Assembly (NCBI GenBank): GCA_964427005.1 | Contig: CAYRTL010000002.1 | Location: 1-64,000, forward strand | Length of the DNA: 64,000 nt | From: JAMXLO01 sp964427005 | GTDB taxonomy: Bacteria > Pseudomonadota > Alphaproteobacteria > Acetobacterales > Acetobacteraceae | Direction: 5' to 3' | In this document: piece after piece, positions 45,105 to 53,604 of the stretch | Layout of the letters: every line of letters starts with the position of its first letter | How positions within the stretch are numbered: the first letter of the stretch is position 1 | Program-made: the position numbers and the translations under genes | Notes under the pieces: generated by a model | Databases searched by the model: none | Told to the model about the DNA's origin: nothing | The model's input: only the letters and a program-made list of their open reading frames with translations

Positions 45105-46088
45105 TCAGGCAGCCTCACGCTGCTGTGCGGCGCGCTGCTTTGCAGCATAGGCGAGTGCGGCTTCCCTCACCCAGGCACCTTCTTCGTGCGCGCGGCGTCT
45201 GGCTCCAAGCCGTTCGCGGTTGCATGGCCCGTCTCCGGCCAGCACGCGGCGGAATTCGTCCCAATCGATGGGTCCAAAATCCCAATGGCCGGTCGCTTCA
45301 TTGTAGCGAAGTTGCGGGTCGGGGAATGCCAGTCCCAGGTAGTGTCCCTGCGGCACCGTCGCATCAACGAATTTCTGGCGCAGCGAATCATTGGTGAAGC
45401 GCTTGATCTTCCACCGCATGGATGCGTCGGAATGCTGTGACTGGCTGTCCGGCGGCCCGAACATCATCAGGCTGGGCCACCACCAGCGATTCAGCGCGTC
45501 CTGCGCCATCGCCTTCTGCTCAGCCGAACCGTGCGCCAACGTGTTCATGATCTCGAAGCCCTGCCGCTGGTGGAAAGACTCTTCCTTGCAGATACGAATC
45601 ATCGCCCGCGCGTAGGGACCATAGGAGCAGCGGCACAGCGGAATCTGGTTCATGATCGCCGCCCCATCGACCAGCCAGCCGATGGCGCCGATGTCCGCCC
45701 AGGTCAATGTCGGATAGTTGAAGATCGAGGAGTATTTCGCGCTTCCGCTCAGCAGTTGCTCCACCAACTCCTCGCGGGTTACGCCAAGCGTCTCGGCCGC
45801 CGCGTACAGGTAAAGTCCGTGGCCGCCTTCGTCCTGCACCTTCGCCAGCAGCGCGGCCTTGCGTCGCAGGGTCGGCGCGCGCGTGATCCAGTTGCCTTCC
45901 GGCAGCATGCCGACAATTTCCGAATGCGCATGCTGACTGATCTGGCGGACCAGCGTGCGGCGATAAGCCTCCGGCATCCAGTCATTCGGCTCGATCCGCT
46001 CCTCCGCGTCGACACGGGCCTGGAAAGCGCTGGCGGCCTGACTATTGTCGTGCGATTGTGTAGCGGCGCTAAGTGCTTGGCTGTACAT
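45105..46088 (-). CDS. paaA: PaaA: catalytic subunit of 1,2-phenylacetyl-CoA epoxidase
   Basis: A 327-aa di-iron oxygenase subunit. Iron ligands are in AKVQDEGGHGLYLY (Glu87, His90) and RICKEESFHQRQGFE. WMPEAYRRTLVRQISQHAHSEIVGMLPEGNW is a conserved PaaA block. With PaaB/C/D it should epoxidise the ring of an aryl-CoA; the reductase PaaE is missing here. The gene starts 18 bases after the DUF2283 gene. Confidence 0.93.
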   Translation of the reverse strand: MYSQALSAATQSHDNSQAASAFQARVDAEERIEPNDWMPEAYRRTLVRQISQHAHSEIVGMLPEGNWITRAPTLRRKAALLAKVQDEGGHGLYLYAAAETLGVTREELVEQLLSGSAKYSSIFNYPTLTWADIGAIGWLVDGAAIMNQIPLCRCSYGPYARAMIRICKEESFHQRQGFEIMNTLAHGSAEQKAMAQDALNRWWWPSLMMFGPPDSQSQHSDASMRWKIKRFTNDSLRQKFVDATVPQGHYLGLAFPDPQLRYNEATGHWDFGPIDWDEFRRVLAGDGPCNRERLGARRRAHEEGAWVREAALAYAAKQRAAQQREAA

Positions 46089-46106
46089 GCTCGCTCGCAG
46101 AAATTC

Positions 46107-46322
46107 TCACGCAGCCTGGGTGATTGTCAGCGGCAACGAGATCGTCTCCAGAGTTGAAAGCTCGAGCCGCTTGGACGCTTGGTCGATGTCGAACCCAACC
46201 ACATTGCCCGTGGCATCAATGTCAACGTTGACCCCGTTGGCCACTTCTCGAACCTCGGCACCTGGGTCGGATCGCAATTCGATGTAGAGGCTGTCCGTTT
46301 CCGGATAGTAGTGCAGCTTCAA
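46107..46322 (-). CDS. DUF2283 protein
   Basis: A 71-aa DUF2283 protein: MKLHYYPETDSLYIELRSDPGAEVREV and VVGFDIDQASK are the family core. DUF2283 genes often follow a small DUF4258-like gene in a possible toxin-antitoxin arrangement, and here the start overlaps the upstream small gene (ATGA). It lies directly before paaA, so it could share the operon promoter. Confidence 0.85.
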   Translation of the reverse strand: MKLHYYPETDSLYIELRSDPGAEVREVANGVNVDIDATGNVVGFDIDQASKRLELSTLETISLPLTITQAA

Positions 46323-46570
46323 CTTGCATCCTCCCGGTAATCCCGGTCAAAGAAGGCGTTGTGGATGGTCTCCCCATCTTCCAACGTGACGATATGTAGC
46401 ACTCGCTGGCGGCCGTCGCGAGGGTCGATCACTCGTCCCCAGTAACGGATGCGGCCATCTGATTGCGCAATCCGGCGCAGAGGGCTGGTTAGCACGGTGG
46501 CAAAGTCCTCCGTCGGCAAATATGGCCGCTTCCACAGCACCTGCTCGGCAAAACAGCGCGTGGTCTTCAT
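46319..46570 (-). CDS. Small DUF4258-like partner of the DUF2283 protein
   Basis: An 83-aa protein. LWKRPYLPTEDFATVLTSPLRRIAQSDGRIRYWGRV and RVLHIVTLEDGETIHNAFFDRDY resemble small proteins paired with DUF2283. I used ATG 46570; the longer frame overlaps the divergent promoter region and lacks similarity. A toxin role is only inferred from the pairing. Confidence 0.65.
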   Translation of the reverse strand: MKTTRCFAEQVLWKRPYLPTEDFATVLTSPLRRIAQSDGRIRYWGRVIDPRDGRQRVLHIVTLEDGETIHNAFFDRDYREDAS

Positions 46571-46656
46571 TTGCCGGCTGGTGCGGGGGTGTTCAGCGCG
46601 GGGCTGGACATGGGACAAATATGGCGCAGCCAGCCAGTGTCTGAAAGGCCCGCCCC

Positions 46657-47823
46657 ATGGACTTCGCCTTGAGCCCCGAGCAGCAGCAGATCCGCGACGA
46701 GGTGCTGCGGCTCTGTAGCCGCTTCGACGAGGGTTATTGGTTGGAACGCGACCGGACCGCCACCTTCCCGGAAGCCTTCTTTTCCGCCATGGCCGAGGGC
46801 AACTGGCTCGGGATCGCCATGCCAGAGGAATATGGCGGGGCGGGCCTTGGGATTACCGAGGCCACAATCCTGATGCAGGCGGTGGCGGAATCCGGCGCGT
46901 GCATGTCGGGTGCATCGGCAATCCATCTCAACATCTTCGGCCTCAATCCCGTGGTCGTGTTCGGGACGGAGGCGCAAAAGCGACGCATGTTGCCGCCCGT
47001 GATCGCCGGCCGCGACAAGGCCTGTTTTGGCGTCACCGAGCCGAATGCCGGCCTCAACACGACCCAGATCACCACGCGCGCCGAGAAGCGCGGCGACCGC
47101 TATCTGATCAATGGCACCAAGATCTGGACCTCAACGGCGCAGGTTGCCAACAAGATTCTGCTGCTCGCGCGCACCACGCCGCTCGATCAGGTGAAACGGC
47201 ACAGCCATGGCCTGACGCTGTTCTACACCACACTCGATCGCGCTCACGCCGAGGTGCGGTTGATCCACAAAATGGGCCGGCACGCCGTCGATTCGAACAT
47301 GGTGTTCTTCGAAGACATGGAGGTGCCGGAGGAGGATCGCATTGGCGAGGAGGGCGAAGGCTTCCGCACTTTGTTGCACGGCCTGAACCCGGAGCGTGTG
47401 CTGGTGGCCGCCGAAGCGATCGGCATCGGCCGCGCTGCCTTGACGCGTGCGTCGCGCTATGCGCGCGAACGGGTGGTCTTCGGCCGGCCGATCGGTCAGA
47501 ACCAGGGCATCCAGCATCCGCTGGCGAAATGCTGGGCGGAACTGGAGGCGGCGAACCTGATGGTGATGAAGGCGGCGTGGCTCTACGACCAGGGGTTGCC
47601 GTGCGGCGCCGAAGCGAACGCAGCGAAATACCTCGCCGGCGAAGCGGGCTTCCACGCCTGTGAGCAGGCGGTGATGACGCATGGCGGCATGGGCTACGCG
47701 CAGGAATACCACGTGGAGCGCTATCTGCGAGAGTCGCTGATCCCGCGCATTGCGCCGGTCAGTCCGCAGCTAATCCTGAGCTACCTAGCCGAACGCGTGC
47801 TCGATCTGCCGAAGTCGTACTAG
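46657..47823 (+). CDS. Acyl-CoA dehydrogenase
   Basis: A 388-aa FAD enzyme that introduces a 2,3-double bond into an acyl-CoA. CFGVTEPNAGLNTTQITTRAE and YLINGTKIWTSTAQ are the flavin/substrate loops; RVVFGRPIGQNQGIQHPLAKCW and AVMTHGGMGYAQEYHVERYLRESL complete the fold. Divergent from the DUF2283/paa train across 86 bases, so it may be co-regulated and act on the same CoA ester. Confidence 0.92.
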   Translation: MDFALSPEQQQIRDEVLRLCSRFDEGYWLERDRTATFPEAFFSAMAEGNWLGIAMPEEYGGAGLGITEATILMQAVAESGACMSGASAIHLNIFGLNPVVVFGTEAQKRRMLPPVIAGRDKACFGVTEPNAGLNTTQITTRAEKRGDRYLINGTKIWTSTAQVANKILLLARTTPLDQVKRHSHGLTLFYTTLDRAHAEVRLIHKMGRHAVDSNMVFFEDMEVPEEDRIGEEGEGFRTLLHGLNPERVLVAAEAIGIGRAALTRASRYARERVVFGRPIGQNQGIQHPLAKCWAELEAANLMVMKAAWLYDQGLPCGAEANAAKYLAGEAGFHACEQAVMTHGGMGYAQEYHVERYLRESLIPRIAPVSPQLILSYLAERVLDLPKSY

Positions 47824-47875
47824 CGTCTCATACCAGCGGCCCTGATGACTGTCTCGTCCAACCGCGCGTACCGTC

Positions 47876-47956
47876 ATGCCGTGGCTTGGCCACGGCATCC
47901 ACGTCTTTGCGGTGAGGCCGCCAAGAAGACGTAGATGCCGGGCCTTCGCCCGGCAT
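47876..47956. repeat. Composite repeat of three hairpins
   Basis: Three adjacent palindromes: ATGCCGTGGC/GCCACGGCAT (47876-47898), ACGTCTT/AAGACGT (47901-47932) and ATGCCGGGC/GCCCGGCAT (47935-47956). It lies between the convergent acyl-CoA dehydrogenase and serine hydrolase genes. The layout is that of a dispersed REP/BIME-like element; it may also end transcription from both sides. Confidence 0.75.
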
Positions 47957-47995
47957 GACGCGGAGGGGTCAGTGCAAAAGGCCGCTGGTATCGTA

Positions 47996-49597
47996 TCATT
48001 CGCTTTCACGGGCAAACACCAAGCCCTTCGCTCGGCCACCATCGATATGCAGGCCGGTGATCCTGCCACGGGTATCGCGTAGCACACGGCCATCCAGCCA
48101 GGCACGGAACAGCGTCATCGGTGTGACTATCCTGATGAAGTCATCCTCGATCGGTTCGATCTCCCATGGGCCGGCGACTACCAGCGGCCCCGCAATTCGC
48201 AAGTCAGCGCCTGTATCCGTCGCGGTGATCGTCCAGGTGGCCGCGACGTCTGGATTGTAGTACCGCCCTGGGAGATCGGCAGGCAGCGTCGCACTAGGCG
48301 TGATCCGATGGATTGTCTCGCGCACGCCCGCGTCGCGTTCGACCTCCAGTACGTTTTCCGCTATCAGCCGCATGGTGAAATCCGCGGAACCGCTGCTCGT
48401 CGCCAGTCCACCGTCAGATGTTGGAATGGTGGTGAACTGCACGCCATGTGTGCTGGCTGTGACTCGCCCCTTCTTGTCGATGGCAACATCCACCGTTGCG
48501 CCCGAGTCCCGGTTCAGATAGCGGCCAGGCAGCTTCGCCGCGTCGGGCATCGGCGGAACCGCTTGCACGCCAGGCTTACCTTCGATGAGCGCGTCAACCA
48601 CCTGGAACGCCAGATCATGCGGATCGGATGTTGCATCATTGCTGATGCAGATTACGGCAGCGTCGTGGTCAGGAATGCGGACGAAGCTGGTCTTGTAGCC
48701 AGGCCATAGACCGTCATGACCAACCGTGCGGACGCCGCGATGCATCTTGATGCGCAGGCCGCGTGCGTAGGTGTTGGGTTGGCCATTGCTGAACGGCGTC
48801 ATGATGGTAAGCGCGTTCGCCAATGCAGGGCCTCCGACGCGCGGCGACGCGAAGTTCGCATGCCACAACGCGAGGTCGATCACCGATGACACCAGCCCGC
48901 CTTCTCCGTGCAGCGGAAAATTGTGCCGTGCCCGTGTCCAGCCGTTGGCTGCTGGGAAGTAGCCGGTTGCAAGATTCGGGATCACTTCCGTCGTGCCTTC
49001 GACGTGTCGCGTCGCATTCATACCGAGTGGCGCGAAGATGCGCCGATCGAGAAAGCTACGAAGCGACACACCGCTGACCTGCTCGACGATGCGTCCCAGC
49101 AGCATGAAATTCGAGTTGCTGTAGAGGTACCGTGAGCCAGGTATGAAGTTCAGCGCGCGTTGCCGGTAGACACCATTCAGCAGGTCCTCAGGCCGGCACG
49201 GCTGACCCAAATCAGCACCGCCAAGACGCATGATCTCCAGCATGTCGCGTATACCGGAGGTATTGTGCATCAGATGTGCGAGCGTAATCCGGTGGCCAAG
49301 GTCGGGCAGCGCAGGGATGTAATCGCGGACATCATCGTCGATTGACAGCCGGCCTTCCGTCGCCAGGAGCAGGATCGCTGCGCAGGTGAATTGCTTGCTG
49401 ACCGAAGCGATGCGGAATGTGGTCTGCGGCCCGATCGGCACGCCGAATTCCAGGCTGGCCATCCCGGCGCTTTCATGCAGGACAAGCTCGCGGCCAATCG
49501 CCATGCCAATCGTGACGCCAGGCCCGTCGGTCCGTCGCCATGGCACGAGCAGTCTTTCGATGCGACGGCGCAGCAAGGACTGGTCAAGATTTGTCAT
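47996..49597 (-). CDS. S12-family serine hydrolase (beta-lactamase / D-aminopeptidase-like)
   Basis: A 533-aa protein. The N-terminal domain (about 1-345) has SVSK (nucleophile), YSNSN and a later HDG-type motif (RTVGHDGLWPG) of penicillin-binding-protein-like hydrolases. The C-terminal 190 residues form repeated beta-barrel segments, as in D-aminopeptidase DAP. No signal peptide is visible, which fits a cytoplasmic D-aminopeptidase or esterase more than a beta-lactamase. GGAGAC precedes ATG 49597. Confidence 0.82.
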   Translation of the reverse strand: MTNLDQSLLRRRIERLLVPWRRTDGPGVTIGMAIGRELVLHESAGMASLEFGVPIGPQTTFRIASVSKQFTCAAILLLATEGRLSIDDDVRDYIPALPDLGHRITLAHLMHNTSGIRDMLEIMRLGGADLGQPCRPEDLLNGVYRQRALNFIPGSRYLYSNSNFMLLGRIVEQVSGVSLRSFLDRRIFAPLGMNATRHVEGTTEVIPNLATGYFPAANGWTRARHNFPLHGEGGLVSSVIDLALWHANFASPRVGGPALANALTIMTPFSNGQPNTYARGLRIKMHRGVRTVGHDGLWPGYKTSFVRIPDHDAAVICISNDATSDPHDLAFQVVDALIEGKPGVQAVPPMPDAAKLPGRYLNRDSGATVDVAIDKKGRVTASTHGVQFTTIPTSDGGLATSSGSADFTMRLIAENVLEVERDAGVRETIHRITPSATLPADLPGRYYNPDVAATWTITATDTGADLRIAGPLVVAGPWEIEPIEDDFIRIVTPMTLFRAWLDGRVLRDTRGRITGLHIDGGRAKGLVFARESE

Positions 49598-49623
49598 GCA
49601 CGTCTCCGCCCGAAAATGGTGCG

Positions 49624-49682
49624 CCACAAAGACACAAAGGCACGAAGAGGAATCTCCCCTTCGTGCCTTCGTGTCTTTGTGG
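49624..49682. repeat. Long hairpin repeat between serine hydrolase and clpA
   Basis: Two 24-base arms (CCACAAAGACACAAAGGCAC... and its complement) with one mismatch enclose an 11-base loop. It lies just after the clpA stop and could end the clpS-clpA-region transcripts. The sequence type (CACAAAGACAC...) looks like a dispersed intergenic repeat. Confidence 0.8.
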
Positions 49683-49696
49683 TGAACTCTTGTTCT

Positions 49697-52042
49697 TTAC
49701 GCTTCGATCTCTTCGCGATCGACCCCGCCGTCGCCGTCCTCATCCGGCTTCGGCAGTGCCGGCAGCTGCGCCTCGATGATCTCGAAGTCGAGCTTGCCGT
49801 CCTTCAGCGTGACTTTCACCGAGCCACCCTTCACCAGCTTGCCAAACAGCAGTTCCTCAGCCAGCGGCTTCTTGATGTGCTCCTGGATCACCCGTGCCAA
49901 CGGCCGTGCGCCATACAGCTTGTCATAGCCACGCTCGGCCAGCCACTCCTTCGCCGCCGATGACAGCTCGATCGTCACGTTGCGGTCGGCGAGCTGCGCC
50001 TCGAGCTGCATGACGAATTTTTCTACGACGCGGCCCACGATCTCCGGGGTCAGGCCGGCGAACGCAATCGTCGCGTCCAGCCGGTTGCGGAACTCCGGCG
50101 TGAACAGACGCTTGATCGCATCCTCGTCCTCGCCCTCGCGGCTCTCGCGGCCGAAGCCGATCGCCTCCTTCGCCAGATCAGACGCGCCAGCATTGGTCGT
50201 CATGATCAGGACGACGTTGCGGAAATCGACCGTCTTGCCGTTATGGTCGGTCAGCTTTCCGTGGTCCATCACCTGCAACAGGATGTTGAACAGGTCCTGA
50301 TGCGCCTTCTCGATTTCGTCCAGCAGCAGCACGGCGTGCGGATGCTGGTCGATGGCGTCGGTCAGCAATCCGCCCTGGTCGAACCCCACATAGCCCGGCG
50401 GCGCGCCGATCAGACGGCTCACCGAATGCCGCTCCATGTACTCGGACATGTCGAAGCGGATCAGTTCAATTCCCATGGTAGCCGCCAACTGTCTGGCCAC
50501 CTCGGTCTTGCCGACACCGGTCGGGCCGCAGAAGAGATAGTTGCCGATCGGCTTCTCCGGCTCGCGCAACCCGGCCCGCGCCAGCTTGATCGCTGCCGAC
50601 AAAGCCTCGATCGCCTTGTCCTGGCCGAACACCATGGACTTCAGGTCGCGCTCCAGGTTGCGCAGCGTCTCCTTGTCATCGGCCGACACGCTCTTGGGAG
50701 GAATGCGCGCGATCTTCGCGACGATCTCCTCGACGTCGCGCAGCGTCACCGTCTTCCGCCGCTTGTGCTCCGGCAGCAGCATACGGCTCGCGCCCACTTC
50801 GTCGATCACGTCTATCGCCTTGTCGGGCAGCTTGCGATCGTTGATGTACTTCGCCGACAGCTCCACCGCGGCGCGGATTGCTTCGTCGGTGTAGCGCACC
50901 TTGTGGTGCTTCTCGTAGTTCGCTTTCAGCCCGCGCAGGATCTTGACGCTGTCTTCCAGTGTCGGCTCGTTCACGTCGATCTTCTGGAAGCGGCGGACCA
51001 GCGCGCGGTCCTTCTCGAAGTAGTTGCGGAACTCCTTGTAGGTGGTGGATCCAATGCAGCGCAGGTTGCCTGACGCCAGCGCCGGCTTCAGCAGATTGGA
51101 CGCGTCCATCGCGCCGCCGGATGTCGCACCGGCGCCAATCACGGTGTGAATTTCGTCGATGAACAGGATGGCGCCCTGCTGGTTCTCCAGCTCGGAGACC
51201 ACCGCCTTCAGTCGCTCTTCGAAGTCGCCGCGATAGCGTGTGCCAGCGAGCAGCGCGCCCATGTCCAGGGCGTAGATGGTGGAGCGCGCCAGCACCTCCG
51301 GCACATCGCCTTCGACGATGCGTTTCGCCAGGCCCTCGGCGATCGCTGTCTTGCCTACGCCCGGATCGCCGACATACAGCGGATTGTTCTTCGTGCGACG
51401 GCACAGGATCTGGATGGTCCGCTCGATCTCCGGCTCGCGGCCGATCAGCGGATCGATCTTCCCTGCCATGGCCTTCTTGTTGAGGTTGACGCAGTAGTTC
51501 GACAGCGCGTCCTGGTTGCGTCGGTTGGGCTTCTCCTCGCGTTCCTGCTCCTGATGTGTTTCCGGCTGGCTGCCCGTTCCCTGTACCGGTCGCTGCGTGG
51601 AGCGGCCCGGCGCCTTGGCAATCCCGTGGCTGATGAAATTGACCGCGTCGAGCCGCGTCATGTCCTGCAACTGCAGAAAATAGACGGCGTGGCTTTCGCG
51701 CTCAGAGAACAATGCCACCAGCACGTTCGCGCCTGTCACCTCATCGCGGCCAGACGATTGGACGTGGATCGCTGCGCGCTGAACGACACGCTGGAAACCG
51801 GCAGTCGGCTTCGGATCGCCGGCGCGGTCGGTCGCCAGTCCGGCGAGGTCCTTGTCGAGGAATTCCGACAGATCGCCGCGCAGCTTGTCGAGATCGACGC
51901 CGCATGCACGCAGCACCGTCGCGGCATCAGTGTCGTCGGCAAGGCCGAGGAGCAGGTGCTCCAGCGTCGCATATTCGTGACGACGTTCGCTGGCGAGCGA
52001 AAGTGCGCGGTGCAGCGTCTGTTCGAGATTCCGTGAAAGCAT
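49697..52042 (-). CDS. clpA: ATP-dependent Clp protease ATPase subunit ClpA
   Basis: A 781-aa double-ring AAA+ unfoldase. The N-domain (about 1-145) binds ClpS. First ATPase: GDPGVGKTAIAEG and ILFIDEIHTVIGAG. Second: GPTGVGKTEVARQ and LLLDEIEKAH. I chose ATG 52042 (MLSRNLEQTLHRAL), the canonical N-terminus; earlier in-frame codons lack similarity. It feeds substrates to ClpP. clpS lies 135 bases upstream in the same direction. Confidence 0.96.
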   Translation of the reverse strand: MLSRNLEQTLHRALSLASERRHEYATLEHLLLGLADDTDAATVLRACGVDLDKLRGDLSEFLDKDLAGLATDRAGDPKPTAGFQRVVQRAAIHVQSSGRDEVTGANVLVALFSERESHAVYFLQLQDMTRLDAVNFISHGIAKAPGRSTQRPVQGTGSQPETHQEQEREEKPNRRNQDALSNYCVNLNKKAMAGKIDPLIGREPEIERTIQILCRRTKNNPLYVGDPGVGKTAIAEGLAKRIVEGDVPEVLARSTIYALDMGALLAGTRYRGDFEERLKAVVSELENQQGAILFIDEIHTVIGAGATSGGAMDASNLLKPALASGNLRCIGSTTYKEFRNYFEKDRALVRRFQKIDVNEPTLEDSVKILRGLKANYEKHHKVRYTDEAIRAAVELSAKYINDRKLPDKAIDVIDEVGASRMLLPEHKRRKTVTLRDVEEIVAKIARIPPKSVSADDKETLRNLERDLKSMVFGQDKAIEALSAAIKLARAGLREPEKPIGNYLFCGPTGVGKTEVARQLAATMGIELIRFDMSEYMERHSVSRLIGAPPGYVGFDQGGLLTDAIDQHPHAVLLLDEIEKAHQDLFNILLQVMDHGKLTDHNGKTVDFRNVVLIMTTNAGASDLAKEAIGFGRESREGEDEDAIKRLFTPEFRNRLDATIAFAGLTPEIVGRVVEKFVMQLEAQLADRNVTIELSSAAKEWLAERGYDKLYGARPLARVIQEHIKKPLAEELLFGKLVKGGSVKVTLKDGKLDFEIIEAQLPALPKPDEDGDGGVDREEIEA

Positions 52043-52177
52043 GTCGTCGACGCTCCTACGCGCTGAAACCTGGAAGCGGGACCCAATCATCTCCGGCGGT
52101 CCTGCTAGCCGTCAACTTAGTCAAACTCCGTACCCGGCTGGTCGATCATCTGGTAACGGACCTGTCTTAGCCGGCAA

Positions 52178-52516
52178 TCATTCCTTCTCGATCGTGCACT
52201 GCAGAGGATGCTGATTCTGCCGCGCCAAATCCATGACCTGGGTCACCTTCGTTTCGGCAACCTCGTAGGTATAAACGCCGCAGACGCCGACCCCCCGCCT
52301 GTGCACATGCAACATGATTCGCGTGGCTTCTTCCCGCGACTTCTGGAAGAAACGTTCCAGAACGTGGACGACAAACTCCATGGGCGTGTAGTCGTCATTC
52401 AGCATGAGGACCTTGTACATCGCCGGTTTCCTCGTTTTCGGCCGCGCCCGAACCACCACGCCCGTGTTGGGTGCATCGCTATTGCTGTTGCCACCGCGCC
52501 TGTCGCTGTCGCTCAT
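52178..52516 (-). CDS. clpS: ClpS, N-end-rule adaptor for ClpA
   Basis: A 112-aa adaptor. The disordered N-terminus (to about 30) is followed by the core YKVLMLNDDYTPMEFVVHVLERFF and MLHVHRRGVGVCGVYTYEVAETKV, with the Asp-Asp and hydrophobic pocket residues for N-degron binding. ATG 52516 gives normal length. It delivers proteins with destabilising N-termini to ClpAP. Confidence 0.95.
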   Translation of the reverse strand: MSDSDRRGGNSNSDAPNTGVVVRARPKTRKPAMYKVLMLNDDYTPMEFVVHVLERFFQKSREEATRIMLHVHRRGVGVCGVYTYEVAETKVTQVMDLARQNQHPLQCTIEKE

Positions 52517-52697
52517 CGTTGTTCCGCGTCCACCTGTCGCGACATCCCTGCCAATGCGGGGTCGTTCCCCCGGGTCCGGCCTCCGCGGACACTCCCCATC
52601 CGCCGGCTGCCGGAGCACGAACCATATCGGAAGCCGGCCGTCGGTTAAAAGAGCATTGACCAACAAAGCTTAAGTTCATGTATCGCGGCACGAAAAA

Positions 52698-52730
52698 GGC
52701 CCGGGCAGGGTGGCCCGGGCCTTCTTTCTT
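52698..52730. terminator. Rho-independent terminator after the phasin gene
   Basis: Perfect 9-base GC arms (GGCCCGGGC / GCCCGGGCC) with a 6-base loop. On the minus strand TTTTTCG follows, ending the phasin message; on the plus strand TTCTTTCTT follows, so it can also act in that direction. Confidence 0.85.
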
Positions 52731-52754
52731 GCCGCTAGCCAGTTCAGTCCGCGA

Positions 52755-53297
52755 TCAAGCCGACTTCGCGAACTTCTCCATCGCCAGGCTGAAGCGTGCG
52801 GTCAGCGGCGCCAGCGTCTGCTCCGTGAGCTTCAGCGAAGCATCGGTGAGCTTGCCCGACTCAGCGACGGTCTTCTCCAGCGTCGAACGCGCCAGGTTGG
52901 CCTGCAGGTCGAACGCGTCCTTCAGCGACTTCACCGAGGACAGAGCCTTGAACGCGGACACCGTCTCATCGAACGAGGCCTGCGCACTGGCGGCGATCTG
53001 CTTGCTGATATCCTGTACGCCGGCCGCCCAGATCTGGCCGGACTTCATCAACGCCTCAACATTGCCCTGGCCGAACGCCACGAGCTCCTCTGCAGTCTTG
53101 ATTGCCTTTTCCATGCCTTCCTTAACCTTTGCCTGTGTGTCGGCTAATCCGGCGGACCCCTGTGCCATGCCCTCTTTCAGGCCGGAGACCGTTGATTCGA
53201 ACCCCTTCTTCGCTGCTTCCGTGCCCTTCGCAGCCGTCTCTGCCGCCTGATCCTCGGTTGCTGAGAGCGCTTCAACCGTCTTTGGCTTCATCGTCAT
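52755..53297 (-). CDS. Phasin (PHA-granule-associated protein)
   Basis: A 180-aa, mostly helical amphipathic protein of the phasin_2 family: MKPKTVEALSATEDQAAETAAKG, MEKAIKTAEELVAFGQGNVEALMKSGQIWAAG and FDETVSAFKALSSVKSLKDAFDLQ. It coats polyhydroxyalkanoate granules. AGGAGA precedes ATG 53297 with good spacing. A terminator follows. The upstream region carries a CTGC-N3-GCAG site. Confidence 0.9.
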   Translation of the reverse strand: MTMKPKTVEALSATEDQAAETAAKGTEAAKKGFESTVSGLKEGMAQGSAGLADTQAKVKEGMEKAIKTAEELVAFGQGNVEALMKSGQIWAAGVQDISKQIAASAQASFDETVSAFKALSSVKSLKDAFDLQANLARSTLEKTVAESGKLTDASLKLTEQTLAPLTARFSLAMEKFAKSA

Positions 53298-53373
53298 GCG
53301 TTAAATCTCCTGCGGGGACCGTCGTCCGGGTCGGAAGGCCTCGCGGCGTTGGACCCGGGCTCCACGTACTTTG

Positions 53374-53384
53374 CTGCACTGCAG
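53374..53384. promoter_or_regulatory. PhaR-type operator upstream of the phasin gene
   Basis: CTGCACTGCAG fits the CTGC-N3/4-GCAG site described for the PHA regulator PhaR in Paracoccus. It would overlap the predicted start of the phasin transcript, suited to repression that is lifted when PHA is present. phaR itself is not in the window. Confidence 0.55.
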
Positions 53385-53394
53385 CGATGGCGTG

Positions 53395-53423
53395 CATATA
53401 CGCGCCACGACCGTCCCACGCAA
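53395..53423 (-). promoter_or_regulatory. Putative phasin promoter
   Basis: TTGCGT (-35) and TATATG (-10) on the minus strand with a 17-base spacer; the predicted start near 53388 lies next to the CTGC-N3-GCAG site. The 307-base spacer (53298-53604) between the divergent phasin and carboxypeptidase genes otherwise holds a small inverted repeat at 53430-53446 and no gene. Confidence 0.4.
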
Positions 53424-53429
53424 GCGGAA

Positions 53430-53446
53430 TTTGTGCGGTGCACAAA
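53430..53446. promoter_or_regulatory. Inverted repeat in the phasin/carboxypeptidase spacer
   Basis: TTTGTGC and GCACAAA arms with a 3-base centre, just upstream of the proposed -35 box of the phasin promoter. Symmetry and position suit an activator or repressor site, regulator unknown. Confidence 0.3.
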
Positions 53447-53604
53447 AATGCCGCCGGGTAGCGGCTCCGACCAAAAAGTACCCTGCGGTTTCCCAGCTCT
53501 GGCCTGTAAGTCGTTCAATTTTTTCCCTTTTCACCAGGATTTCACCTGGACAGGCACGATGGCCAGCTCTTAGAGTTCCGGGACAGGACCGAGTGGGGGC
53601 ACAG

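Noticed and set aside
42196..46088. Complete phenylacetate degradation cluster
   Set aside because: Only paaA, B, C and D are present; paaE, paaK, paaG, paaZ, paaJ and the regulator are absent from the window.
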